Shown: positions 32,355 to 43,818, numbered from the stretch's first letter. The stretch is 64,000 nt of DNA from Immersiella caudata (GCA_030512335.1 JAULSU010000004.1:1-64000); one strand, 5' to 3'. A program made the numbers and translations. The notes: generated by a model from the sequence alone, not told the origin.

Positions 32355-33509
32355 CTAAGCATAGACGCTAGGGTGGGCGTTCTTCACCAACATCTGCGCA
32401 TACTCGTCGTGCCACTCGCCAGCTCTCGGTGCGCCCTCAAAGCCGCACTGGCCATCGCTCTCACCACCAGGCTTGATCCAGACGAGCGCATCGACAACTG
32501 GGTTCTCGGTCTTGGTCGTCGGGGCAGGTCCGAAGCCGGTGGGGTGGACGTTGCACCACTCACCCCACTCCTCACGGGCGCCGGGGAGATGGACGCGGCC
32601 CTGGTCAATAATGAAGTTGGCAGGGAGACCCTCCTCCTCGAGGAAGGGGGCGAGCGACGTGGCGAAGTGGGACTCATCCCACGAGTTGCTCCACTCGGTG
32701 TAGTTCTCGCGAACGGTAGCGTTGAAGGGGTTGTAGTTGGAGACGTTGGTGGCGAAACCCCGGATCTTGTTCTTACCCTTGCCGGCCAGCTCGACGACGG
32801 TGGCGAACTCCTTGGCGGCGAGCGGTAGGTTGTCGTTCCACCCGAGCCAGCCGCCGTGGGCGGCGTCGATATACAGGTGCACGTTCTTGAACTGCAGCTG
32901 CGAGATGGCGTGGGCGATACCCTCGCGGTAGACATCGGCGGCCTGGGCGCACAACTCGATGCCCATATTGGTGACGAGGTTGCCGAGGGAGTCGGGCTCG
33001 AGCACGATGGCGAACTCGAGATCCGGGGCCGACCTGACCTTGTCGACGTAAGGCTTGACGAACTCCTTGCGGTAACGCTCGAGACCATTCTCGGCCGACT
33101 TGAGCTCACCAGCCGACTCGCCAGCCGAGCAGTCACGGTCGGGGAGGTTGTAGAGGACCAAGCCAACGATCTGCTTCTTCTTGGACTTCTTCTGGGCCTG
33201 ACGCGCGGCCTTGATGGCGTCATCGATGCGCGGGAGCTCCGAGATGCGGCTGACCCAGACGAAGGTGGACATGTTCTTCTGGATCTTGCGGACACGAGTC
33301 GCGCTCTCCTTGTCGCCCTGGGCCTTGAAGGCGGCGTGCGTCTCGTCGAGCTTGGCAGCCCAGCTGGGGTTGACGAACTGCGTCTTGCCCTCGAAGGGGT
33401 TGATATCCGAGCAGCTCGTGCCCTCCTTGCCCTTGCCCTTGTCAGGGGGCGGGAGGGCCGAGACGGCGCCCACGGCCGAGAGGGCAGCAACGAGGGTTGT
33501 GACGCGCAT
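32355..33509 (-). CDS. Glycoside hydrolase family 6 (cellobiohydrolase/endoglucanase), no CBM
   Basis: A 384-aa single-exon protein from MRVTTLVAALSAVGAVSALP, a clear signal peptide. GH6 motifs: LYNLPDRDCSAGES (the second Asp is the general acid in this family), FAIVLEPDSLGNLVTN, IDAAHGGWLGWNDNL, NPFNATVRENYTEWSNSWDE, NFIIDQGR, EWCNVHPTGFGP and ALVWIKPGGESDGQCGFEGAP. It cleaves beta-1,4-glucan from the non-reducing side and is secreted. There is no CBM1 and only a short Lys/Gly linker at the N-terminus, so it probably acts on soluble or amorphous cellulose. The frame extends further upstream (to 33899) but that part is not protein-like. A CreA-type CCCCAC lies near 33893. Confidence 0.95.
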   Translation of the reverse strand: MRVTTLVAALSAVGAVSALPPPDKGKGKEGTSCSDINPFEGKTQFVNPSWAAKLDETHAAFKAQGDKESATRVRKIQKNMSTFVWVSRISELPRIDDAIKAARQAQKKSKKKQIVGLVLYNLPDRDCSAGESAGELKSAENGLERYRKEFVKPYVDKVRSAPDLEFAIVLEPDSLGNLVTNMGIELCAQAADVYREGIAHAISQLQFKNVHLYIDAAHGGWLGWNDNLPLAAKEFATVVELAGKGKNKIRGFATNVSNYNPFNATVRENYTEWSNSWDESHFATSLAPFLEEEGLPANFIIDQGRVHLPGAREEWGEWCNVHPTGFGPAPTTKTENPVVDALVWIKPGGESDGQCGFEGAPRAGEWHDEYAQMLVKNAHPSVYA

Positions 33510-34987
33510 CTTGAAGAAGAAGAGACCGACGAAGAGGTTGAGTGAGTGACTAAGTGAGTGACTGTTGGAGCGGTGAGCACGCCTGGAGAAGAAAGGGGAG
33601 GTCGAGAAAGTGGCTGGCATCACGATGATTTTATACGCAATGTCGATTCGATCTTGGCCCCCGAACTGGCCACCCGTCGATCCCGTGCTCAGGTGCTGTT
33701 GATTCCACGATGTTCCTCCCCACAAACTGTTTGCGGAGGTCGACGGGTCATTTCCCCCGCAATTCCGTGCCTGGTTTCCGTTCGCAACATGGCACAGATA
33801 CTCAGGCCGGGGAACGGGTAGAGAGCTAGGAGTTGACGATGCGACGGCAGTGGGGGCCAAGCGATGCGTGGGGAAATGAGAGCGTCGAGGTCGCCCCACC
33901 CGGAACGAAACGGCATGACGCTCTAGGGACGAACCAACCTCGCCTCCGGACTTCAGGCCGCACAGCCGCCTTGAGCTTAAAATCAGTCATTACACGTACC
34001 CGCCCAAGCCGGAGGTCGGCCTGCCGAATCCTGGGTGCATGGCCCTTGGCTCCGGTTGGCCTTCCGAGCAAAACCCGTTTCCGATCCACTCTTAATCTGC
34101 ATCCGCAAGGAGGTGCTCTCGCACCTTTGCCATCGATAGATTCCAAGTCCCATTCAATAAAGTGTTCTGCCGGCCTGTTAATTTTTGGCCGTTGGGATAC
34201 CAACCCCAATCGTGATGCATCCTGGATTTGGCTGCTGCGCGAGATCAAGTGCCCCTGGCGATCACTTATACCGCAATGCCGCCGACCGAGTAAATTGACT
34301 TGGCGTTCCATCCGCCTGGGCTCACTCTATTAACATAAACACCAAGGAACCCCATTGATCTTGGTCTCTTAGCTTCATCACACTCCGTTCTCGAGGGCTT
34401 AGCTCTTCAGGCGACGCTCCGTTCCAAAAACCGAGCAAGAAGGGCGTTTGTATGGCCTCTCCGAGCAAAAGAAACGGTTCAAGCGTAACTTGCAAACCGT
34501 CTTATGTGCATTATGAGAAGGTGAAAACAGCAGAGCTTGATGCAAAGCCCAAGACTTGCCACCTGTAAACTGGGAAGCTATGTATCTATGTGTGAGAAGC
34601 TGGTGGCAAACACATCGAATTCGGCTCTCTGAAACGCCCCGACTACGCTCCTAGGAACCTTGGGGTCATGCTCTGTCGATGCAGGAGCTGCGACTTAGGA
34701 GTATGAGTTGTCGGCCTGAATCCAAGCAGTTCCCAGGCCCAAGATCAAAGGGTGGTCCGAACCTCCACTTCAACTTCCAGACTCAGTCGGTTTGCATCAG
34801 GCATATATTTCCTTACTAGGTGTTGATATCCTTCTTAAACCACAGACGCAGTGATCTCCACTTAAATCAACTTGACCCGATGTTTTCTCTTCTTTACGGG
34901 AAACGAAAAACTTCGACTGCCCGAGTGACCGTGTCACCAGAGCTGATTGTAAATCTGTTGGGCTACAAGATGAGATAAAAAATCTCC
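33510..34987. other. Intergenic, promoter region, no gene recognised
   Basis: About 1.5 kb between the divergent GH6 gene and the small secreted-protein gene at 35134. There are overlapping shadow frames up to 34333. The part from 34340 to 35000 is nearly free of open frames and is more AT-rich than its surroundings. Confidence 0.5.
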
Positions 34988-34993
34988 TATAAA
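34988..34993 (+). promoter_or_regulatory. TATA box of the small secreted-protein gene
   Basis: TATAAA in CTCCTATAAAGTG, 146 bp before the ATG at 35134, followed by a pyrimidine-rich leader (CTCGCTCGC, CTCCTACCTCC, CTTCTCAC) as in highly expressed fungal genes. Position and context only. Confidence 0.5.
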
Positions 34994-35133
34994 GTGAACT
35001 CCCAACTCGCTCGCTTTATATTTACTCGTCTCCTACCTCCAAAACTCCACGCAGGGCAGCAACCTCTCTTCTCACTTTCTCAAGTAACACAATCCCCAGA
35101 CTCAGACCATCATCCATCTACATCCACAACAAA

Positions 35134-35525
35134 ATGCTTGCCAAGCTTCTCTTTATCCTGACCCTCGTGGTTGCCAGTCTTCGCCGCCCCTTCGGACGTC
35201 CTGGCCGCTCGAGCTGATGATGATTCTCTCTGCTGCATGCCGGGATGCGAGTACTGCGTTGAGAACACCCCTTGCAGCCCCGCCAACGTCAAGTGCCACG
35301 TTATTGTCCCAGTAAGTTCACGATGTCATCGCACAGCAACACGTCATCGCCAGGGAAAGTTTAGCTGACATGTTGCAGTACAATACTTGTTGCGCCGTCG
35401 CCCTCGTCATGTACACCCACGATGTCTCCAACCCCAATATCTCCGACGGCGGACACTACGTCAACTCGGCTGGTCGAAAGGTCACGTTGATGGCTGACCC
35501 CTCCTCCGCTGATGCAGAGCCCTGA
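35134..35525 (+). pseudogene. Small secreted cysteine-rich protein gene with a frameshift in the leader
   Basis: ATG 35134 in ACAAAATGC begins a signal peptide, MLAKLLFILTLVVAS. Near 35170 the mature frame is offset by one base: it reads VFAAPSDVLAARADDDS, SLCCMPGCEYC, NTPCSPANVKCHVIVP. An intron at 35312-35378 (GTAAGT...TTGCAG) joins in phase to YNTCCAVALVMYTHDVSN and ends ADAEP, TGA at 35523-35525. The product would be about 113 aa with a Cys-rich core (SLCC, GCEYC, TPC, KC, TCC), effector- or antimicrobial-like. The signal peptide and mature part each look well kept, so the single shift may be recent or an assembly error. No 5'-frame start exists to rescue it: the second frame has TGA at about 35151. 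Confidence 0.6.
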
Positions 35526-36058
35526 AGAGTCTCAAGCGAGAATAGTCATGAGTTCGGAGGAACGACTACAGGAAAGGCCGCTAGGACACAGATGGGATAT
35601 CAGTAGTGTTAGTTATTGAAGTTCACTGTTCCTCTTTGTCAATGAGGGTGAATATATATCGCTCTCGGTGTCGTAGTCGAGATCGTGCTGCAACTGTCGT
35701 TGCTCGCCAAGTCAAGGGCGCCCTATGCATATTGCACATTCTAAGTTCATTTGACCTGCATGGAAACAGGCCGCGTATATTGGGCTCAGTTTGTGAATTG
35801 GTCACTTATATGTAGTGTGCAGCGTTTGCAAGCGTGAACAGGATTTCAATATATTTACAGTGGCTCCGTCATCTCCTCGTCAGCACTCCTCTTCTCTGTG
35901 GGCCCAATCCCCCATTTTCTCACCGTCACGACAGGCTACCCGGTTCGAGAAACGAGGCCATGAAATGTTAATGCAGCCCAAACAATGCTTGACGGAGCAA
36001 CAAACCACAAACCCCCTGATTTCCCCCATGAACATGCAAATGGCGCGCCTCTCCTCTA
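35526..36058. other. Intergenic, 3' ends of two convergent genes
   Basis: About 530 bp between the secreted-protein gene (plus) and the GH11 gene (minus), so it holds two 3' untranslated regions. Short frames here have no recognised content. Confidence 0.5.
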
Positions 36059-36751
36059 TCACGCAGCGCTCTTGACAATAATCTCAGCAGCACCACTGCT
36101 CTGATACCCCTCAGTCGCCACAATCTGGAACTCCATCTTCCCAAAATTCACCCCGAGCTTCTCCTTCCACGCGTCAAAGTGCGCCTTCATGCTCACCGTT
36201 CCCGATGCTCTCCGATCCTCCGCGCTTCTCACCGAATACACCCTCGTGACGATGTTGTCACCCCCAATCGGCGTCATCAGCACCTGCCTCGTGGATCCAA
36301 GCGTGTAACCCCCCCCATCAACCTTCATTGTCCCCCCCTGCTTTCCGTTCTGCGCCCCTCCGGCAAACTGAAGAGTTGGGTCATAGCTGCCCCAGTTCTC
36401 AATGACGTAGTATTCCACCCTCGGACTTGTTGTCCACCCGTATACCGACAAGTAGGCATTCTTGTCAGCGTTGAAGGTGCCCGAGAAGGTAATGTTGCGG
36501 TCGACCCTCCCCGGATTCCACCCCTTGCCGCCAAAGAAGTTGCTGCAGTCTTCCCACTCTACGCTGTACGACCCGCGTGCCTTGTTTTGGTACGTGACCT
36601 GGCCGATGCCGTCTGTCCAAAAGTTGTAAAAGAAGCCGTCGTGCTGGCCGTTTCCGACAGCGGTGACCCGAGATTTGAGTTCTGCGGCGGGGTCGAGGGG
36701 GATTGCCAGGGCAGTGGCGGCGCATTGGGCGAGGTATTTAAGGGAGACCAT
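36059..36751 (-). CDS. Glycoside hydrolase family 11 endo-1,4-beta-xylanase
   Basis: A 230-aa single-exon protein from the ATG at 36751 (MVSLKYLAQCAATALAIPLD), signal peptide plus short propeptide. The GH11 jelly roll is complete: GFFYNFWTDGIGQVTYQNK, GSYSVEWEDCSNFFGGKGWN, FNADKNAYLSVYGWTTSPRV, EYYVIENWGSYDP (Glu in YVIENWG is the nucleophile), RQVLMTPIGGDNIVTRVYSV, FDAWKEKLGVNFGKMEFQIV and ATEGYQSSGAAEI (Glu in ATEGYQSSG is the acid/base). It is secreted and cuts xylan backbones. The gene lies 2.5 kb from the GH6 gene. A GGCTAAA XYR1/XlnR-type site lies about 315 bp upstream. Confidence 0.96.
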   Translation of the reverse strand: MVSLKYLAQCAATALAIPLDPAAELKSRVTAVGNGQHDGFFYNFWTDGIGQVTYQNKARGSYSVEWEDCSNFFGGKGWNPGRVDRNITFSGTFNADKNAYLSVYGWTTSPRVEYYVIENWGSYDPTLQFAGGAQNGKQGGTMKVDGGGYTLGSTRQVLMTPIGGDNIVTRVYSVRSAEDRRASGTVSMKAHFDAWKEKLGVNFGKMEFQIVATEGYQSSGAAEIIVKSAA

Positions 36752-37063
36752 GGCTTCCGGGGCTAAGTGGATGGAGGGCGTCGAATTTGAAGGGGACAAA
36801 ACAGATTCAGAGTTCCCAATTGTGCAGCGTTTACCAAAAAGACAAGAAACGCAAACCCGGTTCGAAACAGATCCGGGCGACTCGGCCAATTAATGAAGTA
36901 TTAGAACAGGATAGAATCCGCCACCCTGGACACGAGATAATCACCCTCACAAACAGCGCCATCCGGCATATGACAAACGCGTGCTCATATAACTCATCAC
37001 ACGTGGTTCTCCGCCAAGAGCGCAAGAGGAAAAAGTCATTGGAGCGGGACTGAGCAACCGACA

Positions 37064-37070
37064 GGCTAAA
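37064..37070 (+). promoter_or_regulatory. XYR1/XlnR-type GGCTAAA site upstream of the GH11 xylanase
   Basis: GGCTAAA on the plus strand, 313 bp before the xylanase ATG. GGCTAA(A) is the known binding core of the xylanase/cellulase activator XlnR/XYR1 in ascomycetes. A single short match, so supportive only by position. Confidence 0.4.
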
Positions 37071-38068
37071 TCGCTGCGGGAACGCGGGGCCCCGCAAAGA
37101 CGGCCCCTCTTGGCTCCGACGTGCCTTGAAAGGTGACAATCTGCTGACTAGGCGCGTAAGCGAAGAAGAGGAATCTGGCGGAGAATGTGACATTGTGTTG
37201 CATGGGTAAAAAAGAGATTCGGTTGTGGAGGATAAGGCAGATTCAGGGGCAAAAAACATGCAACACCGGGGATTTGCCGATCGTCAGCAACCCAAGGACT
37301 AGTCCGGCCCTCGCTAGCTTATCTATAGAAGGGCTGACGAGATCCCGAATTTTTCTATGGTTCGCCGTCGTAAGTGTAATGTCTGCCGGATTTGGCAGCA
37401 CTACCACCCAAACACTTCCACCCAAAGACACCAGCCGCAACGGCAGCCACTACGTTGCGCCGTGTTTTATCCAGTTTTATCTTTTTCCACAGTGCTATAG
37501 GTATCTCCCACTCATCCTCACCGCTGTACTCTCTGTCACTTTGCCGCGTCTCGCGCCCCGATCCGAGATGAACATGCGGATTGTGCCCTCCTTGTTCCGG
37601 AGCCCGCGGAACCTGCTCTTCACTCGTCATGGAGCGCCAGCTGCATGCATGGGCTGTGAAGGAAGGCTGGGCCGTTGCTTGTCGGCGGCTGGCTTCACCG
37701 TTGCCGTAGATATTGCGGTCGAATAAGGCTGTCGGGAATGTTCTAGAGCGTCTTTGGAGTCCCGCGGAGGCGGCAAGGTGACAGTGAGAGCAGTGGAGGC
37801 TTCAACAACGCCCGGCTTGCCGGTTAGAGGAGGGTTTAGCACGCTTTGGATATTATTGCCTGAGATGATGGGATCCTTGCCTTTGCTGTCTGCAGCGGAG
37901 TTCGCAACCTCAGCCGAACCGGCAAGCATGCATTGATGGAAAGCACGTAAATTCCCCCCAAATGGTGCTCGGCACCATAGCCCTGCTCTAGTTGTTTTCT
38001 CCTTAAAAGAGTAGTCGAATGTTTTGGCCGTGTATTAGAAATAGAGGTGCGTGCCAATGTGACACCTT
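37071..38068. other. Intergenic; possible hypothetical frames on the minus strand
   Basis: About 1 kb. Two minus-strand frames, 37929-37627 and 37630-37355, overlap by ATGA and could be one frameshifted hypothetical gene (the second contains WKKIKLDKTRRNVVAAVAAG). There is no recognised domain and no splice support, so it is not called. Confidence 0.35.
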
Positions 38069-40291
38069 TTACGTAGCCAAATTCGACTTATACAACAAGC
38101 CTTGTAGCCTTCGAAAACACACCACTAAGACAACAAAAATTGGGTTCATGACCAAAAGTCCAAAACCAGTCGCGAGAAGAACAGGAGTCCAGATATGCCC
38201 ATGCCGGCTCAAAGGGTCTTGGCTGGACATAATCTTGTCGAGAAACCCGGGATTAAGCAAAGATGAATAAAGAGCCAGAATAGCAAACCCTGCCTTGCTC
38301 GGCCATCTCGACCCGCAAGTCTCGATACACAACAGAACCATGAGGTAGAATGCGGATGGTAGAGTTACAACAAACCAGATGACGAAAGGCTGGACTGCCC
38401 GGACCGCGCTGAGTGGAGTCGCTGATAGAAACCCGAGAGTGACCCCTGTGGCGATCAGAACCTGGAAGATCATCAAAAGTATGGCCCATTTCATTCCGGG
38501 GTCGCGATGTTGGCTGTACGTATTGCTTCGTTTTGCATTGGCGGGACGAATAGACAAGGAGTCGTTAGGCGAAGGAGACACTGGGGCTGCTCCGTCAGCC
38601 CCAACGCCGTTTCCGTTATACATCCCTTCTTCCTGTCGACGGGCTTCGCTTGCATCGTCAACGGCTTTGATTGTATTAGAATAATTTCTGATAGAATTTG
38701 CTCAAGGCGCGGAACTTACCAAGTGTGCTGTCAGCGATGTCCAAAGCTCTGCTTTCGCTATCCCTTCGATCGCCGGCTGCGGGTGAGATCGCCCTCTGGG
38801 CATCGCCATTGCCGTATGTGACAGAAAAGAATGTCACTACGATGGGCTCCAGCGGGCCAGCAAGCAGCAGCACAGGAAGAATCTGTCCAAACGCAAACGA
38901 GTTCTCGTCCAGGTCGACTGATTGTCGGGTACGGAAAAGCGCGACAGTAAGCCAAGCAGTCGACACCCATAGCCAGTATACCTATATTAGGGAGGGAGGC
39001 ATTCATGTCAGCTCACATCCGCCGCTGCTGTCACACAAAACGGTGGAGTGACCAACCTCTGATATCATCGACGTAAACAAGTCGGCAGAGATGCGCCCAG
39101 CAAGGTACAAGGCGATCAGGGGCTTGGCCACAAGGTGCCACTTCAAAAACGAGCATGAGCCCACCGGTCGCCGCCACCTCGTCCGCCTGAGCTGGGACAT
39201 TGGGCTCCCACTCGCCGTTTGTATCCGTTTCTGGAGCCACTTGCTTATTCTCCCGCGGACCCTGACATTGGCCAGGGTCGACAGCCGCTTGGAGAGCCGG
39301 ATGATCTTGGTGCCAAAGGTAAACGCCAACAGCAACATGGAAATGACCGTGTTTTGCAAACCCCGCGTACCCTCCAGCTTGGCCCCCGAAGAGCTTGCAT
39401 TCTCAAATAACTGGTTTGCAATGGACAGGTGGAAGTAACACCAAGCATACGACCCGGGATGGGCCGCATGAGGCCGGAAGGAGGTCCAGTTGAAGTAGGC
39501 AGTTGGCACCATGGCGACCAAAAGCAGAATGAACAACACGGCCATCGCTAGGACTCTGCAGTGCCGCTCGAGGCCGCGGCCAGGCCGGTTCAGGTATTTG
39601 CGCAACATTGTCAGGCCGGTTTGATGGGTCAGGTTGGCGTACCAGGCAAGAAAGACGGCCATCTGCCAGTGAAATGCCGAGACGCCCGCCTTGAGGATGC
39701 CATATGCGCTGACGATGACCCCGATCCCCGCCAAGACTTGCAGGTCGCAGAAGCTGAGGACGCACTATGAGACATCGCATGTCAGTCACACAGGAGGACC
39801 AAGTGCGGGTCTGAGACAGGAGATAGGGACACACGTCGTTGAACGCATCTTCAAGCCTCTTGCAATCTGTGCCAGTGGTGGGATCGATTCGGAGCCATCC
39901 TGTTACTCGCCGCTTGCATGGGCCGATCAAGTTGATCAGGTATTCATCGATGGGGTTCACCCTCCAGGGCCGGTCGTGAGGCCCTTTTTTCTCGCCCAGC
40001 GGATTGAATGGATCTTGATCTGGTTGGAATGCGATGAAATAGTACCCGGTGATGATCAGTATCATCAAGAGCGTGGTGCCCAGAAACCCCGTGAGGACCT
40101 GGAACAGAAGCTCGGAGTTAGTGAGTGACTGGCGATGATGATGACAGAATTTTAACTGCTAAATAGGGGGTGGGGGTCGGCACGGTGACAAGAGGGGCAC
40201 TCACTCCTATCCCAGAGATATCAGCATTTGGCTCGGGCAGCACTCTGCCGTCAAAGCAGCTATATGATAAGTTGGTGAAGTTTGACCCCAT
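38069..40291 (-). CDS. Large multi-pass membrane protein, five exons, unknown function
   Basis: Exons (complement): 40291-40205, 40098-39835, 39764-39057, 38981-38720, 38664-38069. All phases agree and give 638 aa. The first exon reads MGSNFTNLSYSCFDGRVLPE. Splicing restores NADISGIGVLTGFLGTT and AFNDCVLSFCDLQVLAGIG, showing the family pattern of a lumenal N-terminus, then CVLSFCDLQ before the helices. Several helices follow (VIVSAYGILKAGVSAFHWQM, AVFLAWYANLTHQTGLTML, VLAMAVLFILLLVAMVPTAY), a cytosolic Arg-rich segment, and four more hydrophobic segments in exons 4-5. It belongs to a widespread uncharacterised Pezizomycotina membrane family that I cannot name. Intact. Confidence 0.78.
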
Positions 40292-41212
40292 TGCCGAGGG
40301 CTATGTGTCGTGTCCGTATTTCCGGCTGCTGGGTGGACTCATCCTGCTAGCAGTCCCCCAGCTCCGCGAAATGCTTTATAGGAGCAGATCTCTGCTTGGC
40401 TGACCGGCTCAGGGTGCGACGAAACGCCTATTGGATGCACCCGGGCAGTAGGTAGCCTCCGACTGGCTACACCGCGAAACTTTTGCCCCTCCGTCGATAC
40501 GCAATCCTACAGGGCTGACGCAAACGATCAGCACACCTAACGAATTAGATCACGCTGACTGCGGCCCCTTCATGTCGTGTCCGACACCAAATGCAACAGT
40601 CAGACTCTGATGATCCAGAGGAGTTTATCAATTCATGTTCAGCAAAAGGGTAGCTATTACCGCGAGGCGTTTTGCTGATTGCTTGGCAAGCGGGCAGCCC
40701 TTTTGTTGGCTGGGTTCGATTCAGGTAATTCGAACCTGACTGGCCTGGCTGCTTTTTGATTCTTTTCCTATTTGTTCGAAGAGGCACACAAATGCGATGC
40801 TCTGCAGGCTGGCCAGAAAGGGAATAGCCCGCTTTGGTTATGTTACGCAGACGCCGCATTTGGCTGCTAGTTCTTCGACTGGATCATCCACAGGATGCTT
40901 CCTGCTTTTCGAAGTTCTGTGAACCAAACCGACTGCCTGAAATACCACCCGAGGGCGGGGAATTACATACCCACTCCTTCCAAACCTTACAGGATGTGAG
41001 AATTTCCAAAGGATGTGAGGTGCGGAGCCAAGGCCCCACCTCTAGCTATGCTTCTTTCCAGCCTTTCTAAGTTCCTTACTACAACGATGCTCGCTAAATC
41101 ACCTCCAGCAAAGTGATCGGTCATTGTAAGGGATAAATGGAACGGAATTCCTAGCTTCTGCAGAGCTGGCCGGTAGTCTCCCCCTAGCATTTTGGCCTAG
41201 AGGGTGAAGCTG
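40292..41212. other. Intergenic with a dispersed repeat
   Basis: About 920 bp upstream of the five-exon membrane gene. Contains repeat copy B (40944-40982). Other frames are short and unrecognised. Confidence 0.4.
40944..40982. repeat. Short dispersed repeat with hairpin, copy B
   Basis: A 39-bp element starting ACCACCCGAGGGCGGGG, then AATTACATACC, and ending CTCCTTCCA. It matches copy A at 6838-6877 at about 34 positions with one gap. It is orphaned in intergenic DNA 34 kb away. Confidence 0.6.
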
Positions 41213-43316
41213 CTACCCATACTCCTCACTGGCAGCCGGACTAGGTGCGCGGGGCATTATGGGCGAAAAACCAAGCCATTGTCTCCCCGTTCCATCCGCC
41301 CCACTCTCAGACACCACACCCCAAAACAATGGATTCTCCGCCACACTTTCTTTGTCCCGCTCAGCATCCGGGAAATGACAAGACGCCGCTATAACCGCAG
41401 AGCATGCCACCAGAAGCGGCATCCCCTCGGGCACCCTTCTCAAATCACCCATCGCCACAACAGGCAGCCCACACCAAGACGCCCACAAACAGCAGCCAAA
41501 AGAGCCCAAGGTTGGAATACCCCAGCGTTAGGATCCTGTTGCCCTCTCCTTCATGTCGTTGCCCCTTTTCATCCCAGAGATCAACCTCGGCGAAGAGAAG
41601 CCTCTGGCTCATAAGCCATTGTAACCCCGCGGAGTAAGTTGTAGAGGAGAGGAGTGAGTTGTAGAGGAGGTAGGCGGCTACCATGAAGAATTACGGGAGG
41701 TTTGGCGAGAGTAATGAATTGAAGGCGACGGGTGGTTGAGGAGGTGCCGGTTGGAGAGGGGGGGGCCATGGAGACTCGTCTGAGGGAATCGAATCCGCGG
41801 GCGAAGCTGCCTGAGTTGGCCCTTTTCAGGGTTTGGAGGTATTTGACTCGCATGCCTGCCATGGAAGTATCGGCGTACTCCTTCTCCGCTCTCAATGTTT
41901 GTGTGAAGCCGGCTGCGACGGCGAAGAGCGAAGCCATCCACCAGACAAGGGTGATACCCCATCTCATGCCGCCAGCCGCTCGCCTGAGTCTTCTCTTCTT
42001 TGGTTGAAAAGACCACGCTTCCAATTTTGGCCGATCCATGTTCTTGGACGATGTATAGTCGTACGTTGATGCCGCCGACGGGCGTTCGGACGATGGGGTA
42101 CGCAGATACGAGTCAATGACATCCCCAACCGTAGCAAGCGGTGTTGACTTGTAGAAGAAAATCATGCCGGTGATGAGACTCGCGATGAGAATGTTGCAGA
42201 TGATGATGAGCCACCAGAACATTGGAGACGACAGTACCCGACAGTCCAGTTCGACCTTCTCGCTCAAACTCCATGGCTGTAAGACGGCAGTGTGTCCTCC
42301 TCCCGGAAGCCAGCCCCTGTTTCAGTCTTGGTGGACAAGCAATCCAAGTCTACCTCCCATATCTTTCTCTCCTTGTCAGCAATATGCTGAGCCCGACAGG
42401 TTATATTTGGTCGCGCGACAATGGTAGTCCCATCGTGCTCGATCTGGTTTAAATCGAAGAGGTCACACAGCCAGCGATTCTGCGGAGTCGGTCCCCACGT
42501 ACTCATGACACCTTGATTGAGAGACCCGTCGGAGAGATTGGAGCGGTTGTATAGGCCGGTGAAAACTCTCGGCAACCAGAACTACGGAGTGGTACTCGTC
42601 GGAGAAGCCAGCCGAATAACGGCCTATGATTTTTGTGAGAGAAACCCTTTTCCACTCGTTTGGCCCTGAGTAAAACGGGAGGATTGTGCGGTGTTTTTAG
42701 TGTATGTACCGGAGTCGGATTCAGAGTTCACAAAGGACTGATTGAACAACTCCTTGAAGACAATGAAGACGTTATAATCGGATGCCGAGGAGCTGGTGTA
42801 AAGTGTGCTGTTATAGATGAGCTGCACAGGTATGGTGAAGAGGAATACAACGCCCCAGAGAAATTGGTGGGAAAGTTTGATGTGGGCTATGTTCCTCGGA
42901 GATGGGATTCTAATGTCAACGGTCTCTCTGTCGCGGTGAACCTGGTCTATCCCTTCTCGGACAGTGATTTCAATGCATTCATTGCGAAATTCTTCCATCG
43001 CTTGTCAGTTTCCGGGGTGATACGCTTGCAACAAGGGGGGCTGACAGTAGCGGCGAGCAGAGCCATGGACGCAGCGTTAGTGATGACCTGTATCCATGCC
43101 TTGGTATGGTTGATCTCATTGCAGCTTCCGGAAGACAGCGTGCCACTCGAGGCAAGACTCGCCCCACTAGCTCGAATGTTCATGTAGATGCTCACGGTCA
43201 AGTTAACCGCCACAACACCCAAGCGGTGATGCTGAATATCAGGATCGACCCTCGCCATCCCTTAAAGAGGAGAGCCACCCTTTGGGTGAATGGGACACGC
43301 GGCTTTGGTTTGACAT
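41213..43316 (-). pseudogene. DUF6536 membrane protein remnant
   Basis: Family blocks in order on the minus strand: KGWRGSILIFSITAWV, then after a one-base shift VVAVNLTVSIYMNIRASG, GTLSSGSCNEIN, WIQVITNAASMALLAA, then IRIPSPRNIAHIKLSHQFLW and IPVQLIYNSTLYTSSSASDY (the strongest DUF6536 match), PMFWWLIIICNILIASLITG, RWGITLVWWMASLFAVAAGF, LQFITLAKPPVI, a shift near 41675, then AAYLLYNSLLSS and GYSNLGLFWLLFVGVLVWA, another shift, then PEGMPLLVACSAVIAASCHF and NPLFWGVVSES. At least four frame breaks (43215, 42640-42580, 41675, 41445) exceed what introns explain. Extra copies of short C-terminal peptides are lost. Formerly about 700 codons. Confidence 0.68.
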
Positions 43317-43818
43317 CTCGATATTTTCATGGCTCTAGGTTGTGAGGATGCCAGCTAGTGATGAGAGGCGGAGAGGACCCGGAATACAGGGGCTAGGCCG
43401 GTGATCGCAGCGCGAGAAGAATGTTCAGAAGCCTTGCCAGTTTCCCCTCACAACGCATCTCACCCTACCGATAAATCGGCTAATTTCACTCTGCGGTCCA
43501 CTCAGGCAACATGGCTTTCACACATGCTCAGTGGGAGGTAGGTTGGTCGGGGCTTGTTTGCCCCCTGTCTTGTGGCATTGCGCCTCGATCGTCCATTCTG
43601 TCTCAGAGCGGCACAGTCATTTTAATACGGGTTGATCGACAGCGGCCTTGCGTTCTGGACCTTCCCTTCCAGTGTCTGACTGTGTGGTCCTTGCAACCCC
43701 CAGTGCCCAATGTATGCCAACGCAGTCCATCCGCCAAGAACCAGACACTACCGTCCTCGCATCAACACCACAACTCCTTTCTAAACGGCGAACACCACTC
43801 CAAGACACCCACAGCAGC

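Noticed and set aside
37355..37929. Two overlapping minus frames as one hypothetical gene
   Set aside because: Needs an ATGA overlap or frameshift, has no domain or splice support; left in the intergenic note.
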